Below are positions 1 to 9,388 of a DNA stretch of 64,000 nucleotides, piece after piece; position 1 is the stretch's first letter, and every line of letters begins with the position of its first letter. The notes beneath the pieces are model-generated. The model was given only the letters and a program-made list of their open reading frames with translations. It did not search any database and had not been told where the DNA came from. The stretch spans positions 248,001 through 312,000 of the forward strand of contig NZ_KL370880.1 of NCBI RefSeq assembly GCF_000702265.1, read 5' to 3'. This DNA is from Butyrivibrio sp. NC2002 (GTDB lineage: Bacteria; Bacillota; Clostridia; Lachnospirales; Lachnospiraceae). The position numbers and the translations under genes are program-made.

Positions 1-1
1 C

Positions 2-1483
2 GCCTTTATCAGCTTCAAAAGTCTGGATTATTTTTGCGAAAAGGCAGGAATAACAGATAAGATAGGCTTAGGTAGAGGATACAACCGAAACGAGTTTATA
101 AAAGTATGGATGATAATTGCTTTATGCCACTTTATCGTCCTTCTTGGTGTTTATCCCGGCTTTTTCGTATATGATGCACAGACAGAGGTGATGGAGGTAA
201 TAACCAGAAGCTTTAATGCGCATCACCCTCTTCTTCATGTGCTGCTTCTTGGAGGAAGCCTTGCATTTTTTCATAAGTTTACAGGCAGCTACAATGCAGG
301 GATATTTGCATATACATTAGTGCAGATGCTTGTTATGACGGCTATCTTTACATATATACTTTCATTTATGAAGATGCACGGTGCAGGGGAAAAACTAAGA
401 TATGCAACGATAGCATATTTTGCAGTCTTTCCCACAATTGTCATGTACACACTGTGCTCAAGTAAGGACGGACTTTTTTCAGCATTCTTACTTCTGACGG
501 TACTTTTTTTCATAAGATACCTTGAGTCGGGAAAGCCAAAGACCATACAAAAATACGGTAAACTCTTTTGTATAGCAGCCGCTTTAATGATGCTCTTTAG
601 GCATAACGGTTTGTATGCATACATAGTTTTTGCCGCTATCTTTTATGTGGGATATACCTTAGCTAAAAAGAAGTTTAAAAGGAAAAAGAATCTCCTTAAG
701 ATATTGGTGATCCCTGTTTTTATTTTCATTATTGTAAGTAAGCTTATGGAATTTTCACTTTCTGCAGAGTCGGGAGAACATCAGGAAATACTCACGGTTC
801 CGATACAGCAGCTCGGAAGACTCTATGTATATGATAAAGAGAGCTTTTCTGAAGAAGAAAAAGAAGTTCTTTTCAGATATATCAGTGATGAGGGACTTTC
901 ACACTACACAGGCAGATTGTCAGATATACTAAAGCTCTATTTTAATAATGAGGCTTACGAGGAGGATAAGGAGTCATTTTGGAAGCTCTGGAAAGACAAA
1001 GGCCTTTCACATCCTGTAAGCTATTTGAATTCATGGTTTTTGACTTCCTACGGATACTGGTATCCCGGAGCAGTCATAAACGTGTATAAGGGTAATACCG
1101 TTTTTACTTTTACATATGATGAGAGCTCGTACTTTGGATATGAAGTTGAAGAGCCGGGCTCAAGGCAGAGTCTTATTCCTGTGATAGATGATTTTTACAG
1201 GAAACTGTCCATAGAGAAATTCCAGCAAAATATACCGGTAATCTCACTTTTCTTTGCACCGGCAGCATACTTTTTTGCCCTGATATATATGGGGATACTT
1301 TCGGTTAAGAGAGGAAGAGGGGCTTATATAGCGCCGTTTTTACTGGTATTTATGGTTTGGCTCACTGTTCTTTTGGGACCGACCTATCTTGTTAGATATG
1401 TGGTATACCTGTGGTATATGATCCCGGTATTTATAATGTTTGCCTTTGGAAAGGATTATCCGGGTAAAGCGGAGGAGTTATGA
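2..1483 (+). CDS. Polytopic membrane protein, 5'-truncated by the window edge (DUF6020-like)
   Basis: The frame is open from base 2 with no stop, so the ATG at 110 is probably internal and the gene starts upstream of the window. The visible 493 residues hold about ten hydrophobic segments. An early extracytoplasmic stretch with a Pro-Gly-Phe-Phe-x-Tyr-Asp motif followed by His-His-Pro resembles the DUF6020 group of Lachnospiraceae membrane proteins, often found in polysaccharide loci; the fold recalls lipid-linked sugar transferases of the GT-C type. A soluble segment at about residues 255-370 lies between membrane blocks. The stop overlaps the next ATG by four bases (ATGA), so the two are translationally coupled. 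Function is inferred only from topology and neighbours; a glycosyltransferase or glycan-handling role is plausible. Confidence 0.75.
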   Translation, partial: AFISFKSLDYFCEKAGITDKIGLGRGYNRNEFIKVWMIIALCHFIVLLGVYPGFFVYDAQTEVMEVITRSFNAHHPLLHVLLLGGSLAFFHKFTGSYNAGIFAYTLVQMLVMTAIFTYILSFMKMHGAGEKLRYATIAYFAVFPTIVMYTLCSSKDGLFSAFLLLTVLFFIRYLESGKPKTIQKYGKLFCIAAALMMLFRHNGLYAYIVFAAIFYVGYTLAKKKFKRKKNLLKILVIPVFIFIIVSKLMEFSLSAESGEHQEILTVPIQQLGRLYVYDKESFSEEEKEVLFRYISDEGLSHYTGRLSDILKLYFNNEAYEEDKESFWKLWKDKGLSHPVSYLNSWFLTSYGYWYPGAVINVYKGNTVFTFTYDESSYFGYEVEEPGSRQSLIPVIDDFYRKLSIEKFQQNIPVISLFFAPAAYFFALIYMGILSVKRGRGAYIAPFLLVFMVWLTVLLGPTYLVRYVVYLWYMIPVFIMFAFGKDYPGKAEEL

Positions 1484-4152
1484 GAAGAAAAGTCATTTAT
1501 AAAAGTACTGCAATTAAGGCAGTAGTTATAGTGTTTGCGCTTTTGATGATCATGTCTTTGTTTCCTCTTAGGATATGGCAAAGAGATATCCCGTTTGGCG
1601 CAGAATATACAGAAGCTGAGGAAACGGTCAGCGTTAATGATTATCATGACGTGGTTCAGAAGTTTGACGCATATTACGACAGGCTCTCTTCAATCGATAT
1701 ATACGTAAACAGTGTAGAGGGCGGGGAATACCTGTCACTTGTTATTTATGATGAAAACATGCAGGAATGTTATGAAAGATACATTCATGTAGGAGAAGTT
1801 ACCGAGCCGGGATATGTGAACGTACCTTTAAAGCTTGGCATTGAAGTGGGCAAAAAGTACACACTTCTTATAAGAGGCTGCTTATCAAATGTCAGCCTTG
1901 GAATAGTAAATGATAATGACAGAACGAGCGGATTTTTTAGTGATTTCGCATACCATGATACAGGAGTGCAGGGAAAGCATCTTCTTATGGGGCTTCATTA
2001 TGAGCAGCCTCTTACAAAGGGAACTTCGCTTATGTTTATTGCTGTTATCTGTGTACTGGCAGCGATCACCATCCTGTGCGTAGACATGGTATATAAAAAG
2101 AAAGAGGACAGTCTTATAACTGTTCACCTGGTAATAAGGTATGTCGGGAACCCGATAGCGATATTACTTACAATCTGTCTCATGTTTGCTATTTACCCTA
2201 TGAAGGTGTTTGATGACAGAGTACTTGATATCATTTTTTATGAGATCGGGGCTGCTATAACCGGACTGTTGATGCTCTATGCCATAAATCATGAAAACGA
2301 TGCAACACTTGATATCAAGCTTTGGCACAATACTCTTAATCTTCTTAAGATGGGAGCCATTGCAGGTGCATTATGGTTTTGCTGCGAGTACATGAATGCA
2401 CTCTATACAATTTTCCAGACACTGGCTGAGAGAAAAGAGGTCATCTGTCTTCTCGTATTTTTGTGTCTTGCACTTCCAAGGCAGAGGGTGTTTAAGTTAT
2501 ACAATCTGATCTATGCAGTAGCAGCTGTAATATGCGGCGCTTTTTACAGGAACAGACACCTTATTCCCGATACGGAAAAAGAGTATGACCTTAATAACGC
2601 GGCTACTTTATACGGAATAATAATTGTTGTGCTTCTTGGATTTTTCATAATAAATATTGTTCCGGAGATGTTAAAGAAAAAGGAAAGAGAATACAAAGTA
2701 AGCATTTTTGGATGGATGTTCATTCTGTTTCTTGCAGCGATCGTAGTATTCAGAAACACCAGATTCTGGGGAATAGTTTTGGCTATATTCGTTATCTGTC
2801 TCATGGCAAGCTATTACGGAATCGGATTTCGGCGTTTTGAATACGGCACAGGCAAGGACACATCAAACGATGCTAAAAGAGGCAACGGCTATCTTGAACT
2901 TGTTTGCGGCGGTATGCTTCTTAACTTTGTACTTGAGATGATATACAGCCTTTTATACAGAGATTTTGCGGCATTTAATACGGGTAGATTTCCTTTTGTT
3001 TTCCACACGGTAACGATCACCGCAGAATACATGACTGTTATGATGGCAGCTTCCATGTCACTTCTTTTATATAAGATATACGTGACAAGAGATACATCAG
3101 GTTTCATGAACAGATTCAGATATCTCTGGAAAGAGTTCATAATGTTTGGCCTTATAAGCGCCTACATGATATTTACCATGTCAAGAACGGCATACCTTGC
3201 CTGCGTGGTTATGGCTCTTATGGTATTTATTCTTACAGCAACCGATAACAGGAATGGCAGACTTAAATACCTTGGAAGACAGATCGCAGTCATGGTGCTT
3301 TCTGTGATCGTGCTTTTCCCGGTGGCATTTACTCTTCAGAGGACAATACCTGCTCTCGTTATGAGACCTGTGTGGTTTATAGTTGAGCCTGAAAATGTTG
3401 CGATGTACGGCGGAGCCCAGCCGGGCAGCAGGCTCTACATGGGTGTTGAAAGATTTGCTGATCTGTTCTGCGAAAAGATACTAAATAAAGACCTTATAGA
3501 TTACAATTATCCTCAGGACAGCCACAATTATGATGAAAAGGGACATCCTATCTACGGAGAAAACGGAGTTGTGCTCACAAAGGATCAGGCAGCAAACTGG
3601 ATCATAGGAATAAGGCAGCTGCTTGCAGATCCTCAGACATCGGAAGAAACAAGGCAGTACCTGATGGATACGGCAGGGTATGAACTGGGACTTGATAATC
3701 CTCAACCTGATGAGGCATCTTTAGATGCAGGCGGTATTGATAGCGAAGAAGCATCTTCTGAAGATGGGGATGACTTCACAAATGGAAGAATATCAATTTT
3801 TAAGTCTTACCTTGAACAGATGACCTTTGAGGGACACGATGAAATGGGCGCTGTGCTCGCTGACGGAGAGGTTGCGGTGCATGCTCACAACGCTTATCTG
3901 CAAGTTATGTACGATAATGGTATAATAGCCGGAGTATTATTCTTTTTACTTATGGCGACGGCTTTTATAAGCAGCATCGTCTACTATATTAAAAAGAGAG
4001 ACATAGAGCAGGGAGCACTTATACCATATACCGTTACGGTAGGCTTTGGGGTAGCTGCTGTTTCCGAATGGGTATTTCAGTTAAGTAACCCTATGGCGAT
4101 AGCTTTTGTGCTTGCAGTAATCCCAATTGCTTTTATAGATAGAAAAAGATAA
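1480..4152 (+). CDS. O-antigen ligase/polymerase-like membrane protein with large extracytoplasmic domains
   Basis: Eight hundred and ninety residues with roughly twelve membrane helices. Near residue 800 a His-Ala-His-Asn-Ala-Tyr-Leu-Gln motif precedes Gly-Ile-Ile-Ala-Gly and a helix; this is the signature of the Wzy_C/WaaL O-antigen ligase superfamily, which moves a lipid-linked glycan to an acceptor at the outer membrane face. Residues about 35-180, after the first helix, form a Tyr/Val/Gly-rich beta-type domain, and about 625-800 form a second long loop with an acidic Asp/Glu/Ser stretch. At 890 residues it is about twice the usual ligase length. It is coupled by ATGA overlap to the preceding membrane protein and lies 23 bases before the dehydratase gene. 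In a Gram-positive it could ligate or polymerise a wall or S-layer glycan. Confidence 0.7.
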   Translation: MRRKVIYKSTAIKAVVIVFALLMIMSLFPLRIWQRDIPFGAEYTEAEETVSVNDYHDVVQKFDAYYDRLSSIDIYVNSVEGGEYLSLVIYDENMQECYERYIHVGEVTEPGYVNVPLKLGIEVGKKYTLLIRGCLSNVSLGIVNDNDRTSGFFSDFAYHDTGVQGKHLLMGLHYEQPLTKGTSLMFIAVICVLAAITILCVDMVYKKKEDSLITVHLVIRYVGNPIAILLTICLMFAIYPMKVFDDRVLDIIFYEIGAAITGLLMLYAINHENDATLDIKLWHNTLNLLKMGAIAGALWFCCEYMNALYTIFQTLAERKEVICLLVFLCLALPRQRVFKLYNLIYAVAAVICGAFYRNRHLIPDTEKEYDLNNAATLYGIIIVVLLGFFIINIVPEMLKKKEREYKVSIFGWMFILFLAAIVVFRNTRFWGIVLAIFVICLMASYYGIGFRRFEYGTGKDTSNDAKRGNGYLELVCGGMLLNFVLEMIYSLLYRDFAAFNTGRFPFVFHTVTITAEYMTVMMAASMSLLLYKIYVTRDTSGFMNRFRYLWKEFIMFGLISAYMIFTMSRTAYLACVVMALMVFILTATDNRNGRLKYLGRQIAVMVLSVIVLFPVAFTLQRTIPALVMRPVWFIVEPENVAMYGGAQPGSRLYMGVERFADLFCEKILNKDLIDYNYPQDSHNYDEKGHPIYGENGVVLTKDQAANWIIGIRQLLADPQTSEETRQYLMDTAGYELGLDNPQPDEASLDAGGIDSEEASSEDGDDFTNGRISIFKSYLEQMTFEGHDEMGAVLADGEVAVHAHNAYLQVMYDNGIIAGVLFFLLMATAFISSIVYYIKKRDIEQGALIPYTVTVGFGVAAVSEWVFQLSNPMAIAFVLAVIPIAFIDRKR

Positions 4153-4175
4153 AAAATGTGGTATCATAGAAAGAT

Positions 4176-6122
4176 ATGAAATCAGATAAAAGACCTTTTA
4201 ATTTTGCTAAATTTTATAGAAGAGCAGGACTTATAGTCTATGACGTACTAAGTATTATTGTCGCAAGCTTTTTTGCACTGCTGCTTAGATACGAATTTAA
4301 CATAGACCTTATTCCGGAAGAATTCCTGGATCCTGTCACCGGATTTTTGCCGATCAACATCATCATAACGATAATGATATTTTATGTGCTGAGACTGTAT
4401 CACAGTCTGTGGGCTTATGCCGGTGAGACAGAGCTTCAGAATCTGGTTATGTCATGCGTTGCTTCAGGAATAGTTAATGCTGTGGGACTTCAGTTTTTCA
4501 GAGTCGGAAGACAACCGGTTCCCCAGAGCTATTACTTTTTGTATACATTCCTCCTGATAAGCCTGATATTTGTCAGCAGATTCAGCTACAGATTTTTTCG
4601 CAGCGTTAAGCATAAGTCTGAGAACAGGAAGAACTCCACATCTGTAATGGTAATAGGTGCAGGTGAAGCCGGAAATGTTATCATTAAGGAAATTGTTAAT
4701 TCCAATTTTTCCACAATGGTTATCAGATGTATCATCGATGATGACCGCAGTAAATGGGGACACTATATTCAGGGAATTCGCGTCGTTGGCGGAAGAGATA
4801 AGATAATAGAGTGCGCCGACCTGTACGATATTGATGAGATAATCGTTGCAATTCCTTCACTTTCAAGAAGCGGAATGAGAGAACTCCTTGCGCTTTGTAA
4901 GGAGACGAATTGTAAACTTCTCTCTCTTCCCGGTGTATATCAGCTTGTTAACGAGGACGTAAGTGTCAGCAAACTGCGTGACGTAGAGGTAGAGGACCTT
5001 CTTGGAAGAGATCCCATAGCTGTAGATCTGAACCAGATTGCCGGATATGTGAGCGGGAAAACTGTTCTTGTTACCGGTGGCGGCGGATCTATCGGATCTG
5101 AGCTTTGCAGACAGATAGCTAATCATAAGCCGGGCATGCTGATAATCGTAGATATTTACGAAAACAATGCCTATGATATACAGCAGGAGCTTAAAAAGAC
5201 TCATCCCGAGCTTAACCTTGAAGTACTTATAGCATCTGTCAGAAACACAAACAGGATAAACAGGATATTTGAAACATACAAACCCGATATTGTATATCAT
5301 GCAGCCGCTCATAAGCATGTTCCTCTTATGGAAGACAGCCCGAATGAGGCTATCAAGAACAACGTATTCGGAACATTTAAAACTGCCATGGCAGCAGCTA
5401 TGAACGGATGTAAGAAGTTTGTTATGATATCTACAGATAAGGCTGTCAATCCTACAAACATCATGGGTGCCAGCAAGCGTATCTGTGAGATGATTGTTCA
5501 GACCTTCAACAAGCATTATGATACTGAATTTGTAGCTGTCAGATTTGGTAACGTTCTTGGTTCAAACGGTTCGGTTATTCCGCTGTTTAAAAAGCAGATT
5601 GCACAGGGCGGACCTGTTACAGTTACAGACCCTAATATCATCAGATACTTTATGACTATCCCCGAGGCTGTAAGCCTTGTTATGCAGGCAGGAGCCTATG
5701 CAAAGGGCGGTGAGATATTCGTACTTGATATGGGCGAGCCTGTAAGGATACTTGACCTTGCTGAGAACCTTATCAAGCTTTCCGGATATAAAGTTGGCGA
5801 GGATATAAAGATTGAATTTACCGGTCTTCGTCCCGGAGAAAAGCTTTACGAAGAGATGCTCATGGATGAAGAGGGACTTCAGGATACAGCTAACAGAATG
5901 ATCCATATAGGTAAGCCTATCGATATGGATGATATGAAGTTCTTTGGACAGCTTGAAGAGCTTAATAGTGCTTCAAAGGCTGAACATACTGATGAGATCA
6001 GAGATATTGTGCAGAAAATAGTTACTACTTATCATCCCGAGGACAATGCCGATGACCATACAAAAGAGCATCAGCTTGCACTTGAGAGAGCAGCAGAGCT
6101 TATAAATGAGGCGGATTATTAA
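4176..6122 (+). CDS. Membrane-bound UDP-GlcNAc 4,6-dehydratase-type enzyme (CapD/PglF family)
   Basis: This is the long membrane form of nucleotide-sugar dehydratase. Four N-terminal helices (residues about 15-135) are followed by a CoA_binding_3-like domain (about 150-280) and the extended SDR domain (about 295-590). The NAD site TGGGGSIGSE is near 298-308, a YHAAAHKH motif follows, and the catalytic region has STDKAVNPTN and MGASKR near 421-437. The family converts UDP-GlcNAc to a 4-keto-6-deoxy sugar on the cytoplasmic side, the first step to bacillosamine, legionaminic and related diamino sugars. The next gene is the matching aminotransferase, 11 bases downstream. Length (648) is normal for the PglF/CapD class. 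Exact stereochemistry and nucleotide cannot be read from sequence. Confidence 0.9.
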   Translation: MKSDKRPFNFAKFYRRAGLIVYDVLSIIVASFFALLLRYEFNIDLIPEEFLDPVTGFLPINIIITIMIFYVLRLYHSLWAYAGETELQNLVMSCVASGIVNAVGLQFFRVGRQPVPQSYYFLYTFLLISLIFVSRFSYRFFRSVKHKSENRKNSTSVMVIGAGEAGNVIIKEIVNSNFSTMVIRCIIDDDRSKWGHYIQGIRVVGGRDKIIECADLYDIDEIIVAIPSLSRSGMRELLALCKETNCKLLSLPGVYQLVNEDVSVSKLRDVEVEDLLGRDPIAVDLNQIAGYVSGKTVLVTGGGGSIGSELCRQIANHKPGMLIIVDIYENNAYDIQQELKKTHPELNLEVLIASVRNTNRINRIFETYKPDIVYHAAAHKHVPLMEDSPNEAIKNNVFGTFKTAMAAAMNGCKKFVMISTDKAVNPTNIMGASKRICEMIVQTFNKHYDTEFVAVRFGNVLGSNGSVIPLFKKQIAQGGPVTVTDPNIIRYFMTIPEAVSLVMQAGAYAKGGEIFVLDMGEPVRILDLAENLIKLSGYKVGEDIKIEFTGLRPGEKLYEEMLMDEEGLQDTANRMIHIGKPIDMDDMKFFGQLEELNSASKAEHTDEIRDIVQKIVTTYHPEDNADDHTKEHQLALERAAELINEADY

Positions 6123-6133
6123 GAGGTAATAAG

Positions 6134-7456
6134 ATGGCTGACAATATGAATTTGATAAGAGAAAAATTCCAAAACGACAAAAGATTCGATGGGATAAAGG
6201 TTTTTGATTCCAAAGTCTGGCTTGCATCTCCATGTCTGCACGGAGAAGAACAGAAGTGGATAAATGATGCTATCGAGAAAAACTGGGTTTCCACGGTCGG
6301 CGAAAATATAAATGAAGTAGAGAGAATTGTTGCTGAAAAGATTGGCAGAAAATATGCCATAGGACTAAGTGCCGGAACAGCAGCACTTCATCTGGCAATG
6401 AGACTTGCAGGAGAAAGGCTCTACGGACCAAAGCCCGCTAATGTCGGAACGCTTGAAGGAAAGAAAGTATTCTGCTCCGATATGACTTTTGATGCAACTG
6501 TTAATCCTGTTGCATACGAAGGCGGAGAGGCTGTTTTTGTAGAAACTGAGAAAGACAGCTGGAACATGTGCCCTGAAGCGCTTGAGAAGGCGTTTGAACT
6601 TTATCCTGATGTAAAGCTTATAGTAGTTGCATATCTTTACGGAACTCCCGGCAAGATAGATGAAATAAGAAAGATAGCAGATGCTCATGGAGCGCTCATT
6701 ATAGAAGATGCAGCAGAGTCTTTTGGCGCTACTTATAAAGGCGTTCAGACAGGTAAGTTTGGCGATTACAGTATAATATCTTTTAACGGCAACAAGATAA
6801 TAACCGGAAGCGCCGGCGGAATGCTCCTGGTAGACAGCATAGAAGATGCTCACAAGATAAGAAAATGGAGCACACAGGCAAGAGAAGATGCTGCGTGGTA
6901 CCAGCATGAGGAACTGGGATATAATTACAGAATGTCCAATATAATTGCAGGAGTAATAAGAGGCCAGCTTCCTTATCTGGAAGAGCATATCTTGATGAAG
7001 AAAAAGATTTATGAGAGATATAAGGAAGGCTTAAAGGATCTTTCTGTCTCAATGAATCCTGTACCTGAAGATACAGAGCCCAATTATTGGCTTAGCTGTA
7101 TGACGATAGATAAGGATGCAATGTGTCCTCAGATAAGATCTGAGAAAGAGGCACTTTACATTTCGGAAGAAGGAAAGTCCTGCCCCACAGAGATATTACA
7201 GGCAATCAGTGCTTTTAATGCAGAGGGCAGACCTATCTGGAAGCCAATGCATATGCAGCCTATTTACAGAAACAATCTCTTTATCACAAAGAGAGGTATA
7301 CACAGAGGCTTGAGCAATGCATACATAGATGAAGGTGAGATTGTATGTATCGGCGAGGATATATTTGACAGAGGACTTTGTCTGCCATCGGATGTCAGAA
7401 TGACAAAAGAGCAGCAGGATATAGTTATAGATATTATTCACAGATGCTTCAGATAA
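6134..7456 (+). CDS. PLP-dependent sugar aminotransferase (DegT/DnrJ/EryC1/StrS family)
   Basis: A fold-type I aminotransferase of 440 residues. The cofactor region GTAALHLAMR lies at about 81-90, the Glu-Asp-Ala-Ala-Glu motif at 191-195, and the PLP-binding lysine is probably K221 in SFNGNKIITG. The family aminates 4-keto nucleotide sugars using glutamate, so it should act on the product of the preceding dehydratase to give a 4-amino-4,6-dideoxy-HexNAc. It is somewhat longer than usual (about 370-400); the extra residues lie near 330-360. The start is supported by AGAGGTAATAAG just upstream. It belongs to the same operon as the dehydratase and glmS. Confidence 0.92.
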   Translation: MADNMNLIREKFQNDKRFDGIKVFDSKVWLASPCLHGEEQKWINDAIEKNWVSTVGENINEVERIVAEKIGRKYAIGLSAGTAALHLAMRLAGERLYGPKPANVGTLEGKKVFCSDMTFDATVNPVAYEGGEAVFVETEKDSWNMCPEALEKAFELYPDVKLIVVAYLYGTPGKIDEIRKIADAHGALIIEDAAESFGATYKGVQTGKFGDYSIISFNGNKIITGSAGGMLLVDSIEDAHKIRKWSTQAREDAAWYQHEELGYNYRMSNIIAGVIRGQLPYLEEHILMKKKIYERYKEGLKDLSVSMNPVPEDTEPNYWLSCMTIDKDAMCPQIRSEKEALYISEEGKSCPTEILQAISAFNAEGRPIWKPMHMQPIYRNNLFITKRGIHRGLSNAYIDEGEIVCIGEDIFDRGLCLPSDVRMTKEQQDIVIDIIHRCFR

Positions 7457-7478
7457 GGAGTTACAGAAAGGAAACATT

Positions 7479-9347
7479 ATGTGCGGAATAGTTGGATTTG
7501 TAGGTAAACATCAGGCAGCCCCCATTCTTCTTGAGGGACTTTCAAAGCTTGAGTACAGAGGATATGATTCAGCAGGAATCGCGGTAAGAAATGGCGAGGA
7601 AAAGGCTGAAGTAGTTAAAGCAGTAGGAAGACTTAAAAATCTTGAAGAAAAGACCAATAACGGTAATTCTGTAATTGGTTGCTGCGGTATAGGTCATACA
7701 AGATGGGCAACTCATGGCGGCCCTTCTCAGATCAATGCACATCCTCATGTTTCAGGTAATTGTACAGGTTCTGCATCAGGCCCTGTAGAGTCTGAAGTAG
7801 TAGGTGTACATAACGGCATTATCGAGAACTACCAGGAACTTAAAGAAAAACTCATTAAGAACGGTTATGAGTTTTACAGTGATACAGATACAGAGGTTGC
7901 TATCAAGCTTGTAGATTATTACTACAAGAAGTACAAGGTAGGCCCCATCGATGCTCTTGCAAAAACAATGGTCAGAGTACGAGGATCTTATGCTCTTGAA
8001 GTTATGTTCCTTGACTATCCCGATGAAATCTATGTTGCAAGAAAAGACAGCCCTATGATCATCGGAATTACAGATGGTGAGACCTTTGTGGCTTCAGATG
8101 TACCTGCTATCCTTAATCACACAAAAAATGTTTACTATATCGGCAACAACGAGATGGCAAGACTACTTCCCGGTAAGGCAGAGTTCTATGACCTTAACGG
8201 CGATCAGATAGAGAAAGAACTTGTTGAGATCAAGTTCTCTGCAGAAGCTGCTGAAAGAGGCGGATTTGAGCACTTCATGATGAAGGAGATCCACGAGCAG
8301 CCCAGAGCTATCCAGGATACCATCGGATCTCTTGTAAAGAATGGAAAAGTTAACCTCTCAGATGTTGGCATTGATGAGGAAGAGATCAAAAACTATTCAG
8401 AAATTACGATCGTTGCTTGCGGTTCTGCATGGCATGTGGGAATGGCCGCTCAGTATGTAATAGAAGATCTTGCCAGAATACCTGTAAGGGTTGAGCTTGC
8501 TTCGGAATTCAGATACAGAAGACCTATTTTACATGATAATACTCTTGTAATAGTAATATCCCAGTCAGGAGAGACGGCAGATACTCTTGCTGCATTAAGA
8601 GAAGCAAAAGAAAACGGAGTAAAGACCCTTGCAATAGTTAACGTAGTAGGTTCATCAATAGCAAGAGAGGCAGACCATGTTCTCTACACTCTTGCAGGTC
8701 CTGAGATTTCAGTAGCTACTACCAAGGCATACAGCTGTCAGCTTGTTTCAGCATATATCCTTGCAGTAGAGTTTGCGCTTGTAAGAGGCAAAATCTCCAA
8801 AGAGGATTATGATAAATACCTTGCCGAGATAGCAAGGATCCCGGATTGCATCCAGAAGGTCCTTGATGACAAGGAAAGGCTTCAGTGGTTTGCATCCAAG
8901 ATTTCCAATGCAAAGGATATCTTCTTTATCGGAAGAGGAATCGACTATGCGATTGGACTTGAGGGAAGCCTTAAGATGAAGGAAATATCATATATTCATT
9001 CAGAGGCTTATGCAGCAGGAGAACTTAAGCACGGTACTATCAGCCTTATAGAGGATGGCACACTTGTTGTCGGTATTCTCGGACAGGATAACCTTTATGA
9101 GAAGACCATATCAAATATGGTTGAGTGTAAGTCAAGAGGAGCATACCTTATGGGACTTACATCCTACGGCAATTATGAGATAGAAGATACAGCAGACTTT
9201 GTAACATATATACCCAAGATGGATAACCACTTCATCGGATCACTTGCGGTTATACCTCTTCAGCTTCTTGGATATTATGTATCTGTTTCAAGAGGTCTTG
9301 ATGTAGATAAGCCAAGAAACCTTGCAAAGAGCGTAACTGTTGAATGA
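7479..9347 (+). CDS. glmS: Glutamine-fructose-6-phosphate aminotransferase (isomerising)
   Basis: GlmS makes glucosamine-6-phosphate from fructose-6-phosphate and glutamine, the entry to UDP-GlcNAc. The N-terminus MCGIVGFVG places the catalytic Cys directly after Met. The glutaminase domain (about 1-240) keeps HTRWATHG and NGIIENY, and two SIS domains follow (about 290-430 and 460-610) with SQSGETADTLAA and a C-terminal KSVTVE ending. Length 622 is close to the family norm. It sits 22 bases after the aminotransferase, so it is probably cotranscribed with it. That spacing leaves no room for a glmS ribozyme, so supply here is probably tied to the glycan operon rather than to GlcN6P feedback by that element. 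Confidence 0.97.
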   Translation: MCGIVGFVGKHQAAPILLEGLSKLEYRGYDSAGIAVRNGEEKAEVVKAVGRLKNLEEKTNNGNSVIGCCGIGHTRWATHGGPSQINAHPHVSGNCTGSASGPVESEVVGVHNGIIENYQELKEKLIKNGYEFYSDTDTEVAIKLVDYYYKKYKVGPIDALAKTMVRVRGSYALEVMFLDYPDEIYVARKDSPMIIGITDGETFVASDVPAILNHTKNVYYIGNNEMARLLPGKAEFYDLNGDQIEKELVEIKFSAEAAERGGFEHFMMKEIHEQPRAIQDTIGSLVKNGKVNLSDVGIDEEEIKNYSEITIVACGSAWHVGMAAQYVIEDLARIPVRVELASEFRYRRPILHDNTLVIVISQSGETADTLAALREAKENGVKTLAIVNVVGSSIAREADHVLYTLAGPEISVATTKAYSCQLVSAYILAVEFALVRGKISKEDYDKYLAEIARIPDCIQKVLDDKERLQWFASKISNAKDIFFIGRGIDYAIGLEGSLKMKEISYIHSEAYAAGELKHGTISLIEDGTLVVGILGQDNLYEKTISNMVECKSRGAYLMGLTSYGNYEIEDTADFVTYIPKMDNHFIGSLAVIPLQLLGYYVSVSRGLDVDKPRNLAKSVTVE

Positions 9348-9388
9348 TCGCTACAAAAAAGTGACTTTATGAAAAGGGGTTGTAATTT

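Noticed and set aside
4863..5516. A 217-codon minus-strand frame inside the dehydratase gene
   Set aside because: The dehydratase catalytic domain is encoded on the other strand; the shadow has no recognisable motif.
7457..7478. glmS ribozyme
   Set aside because: Only 22 bases separate glmS from the preceding gene, far too short for the ribozyme.
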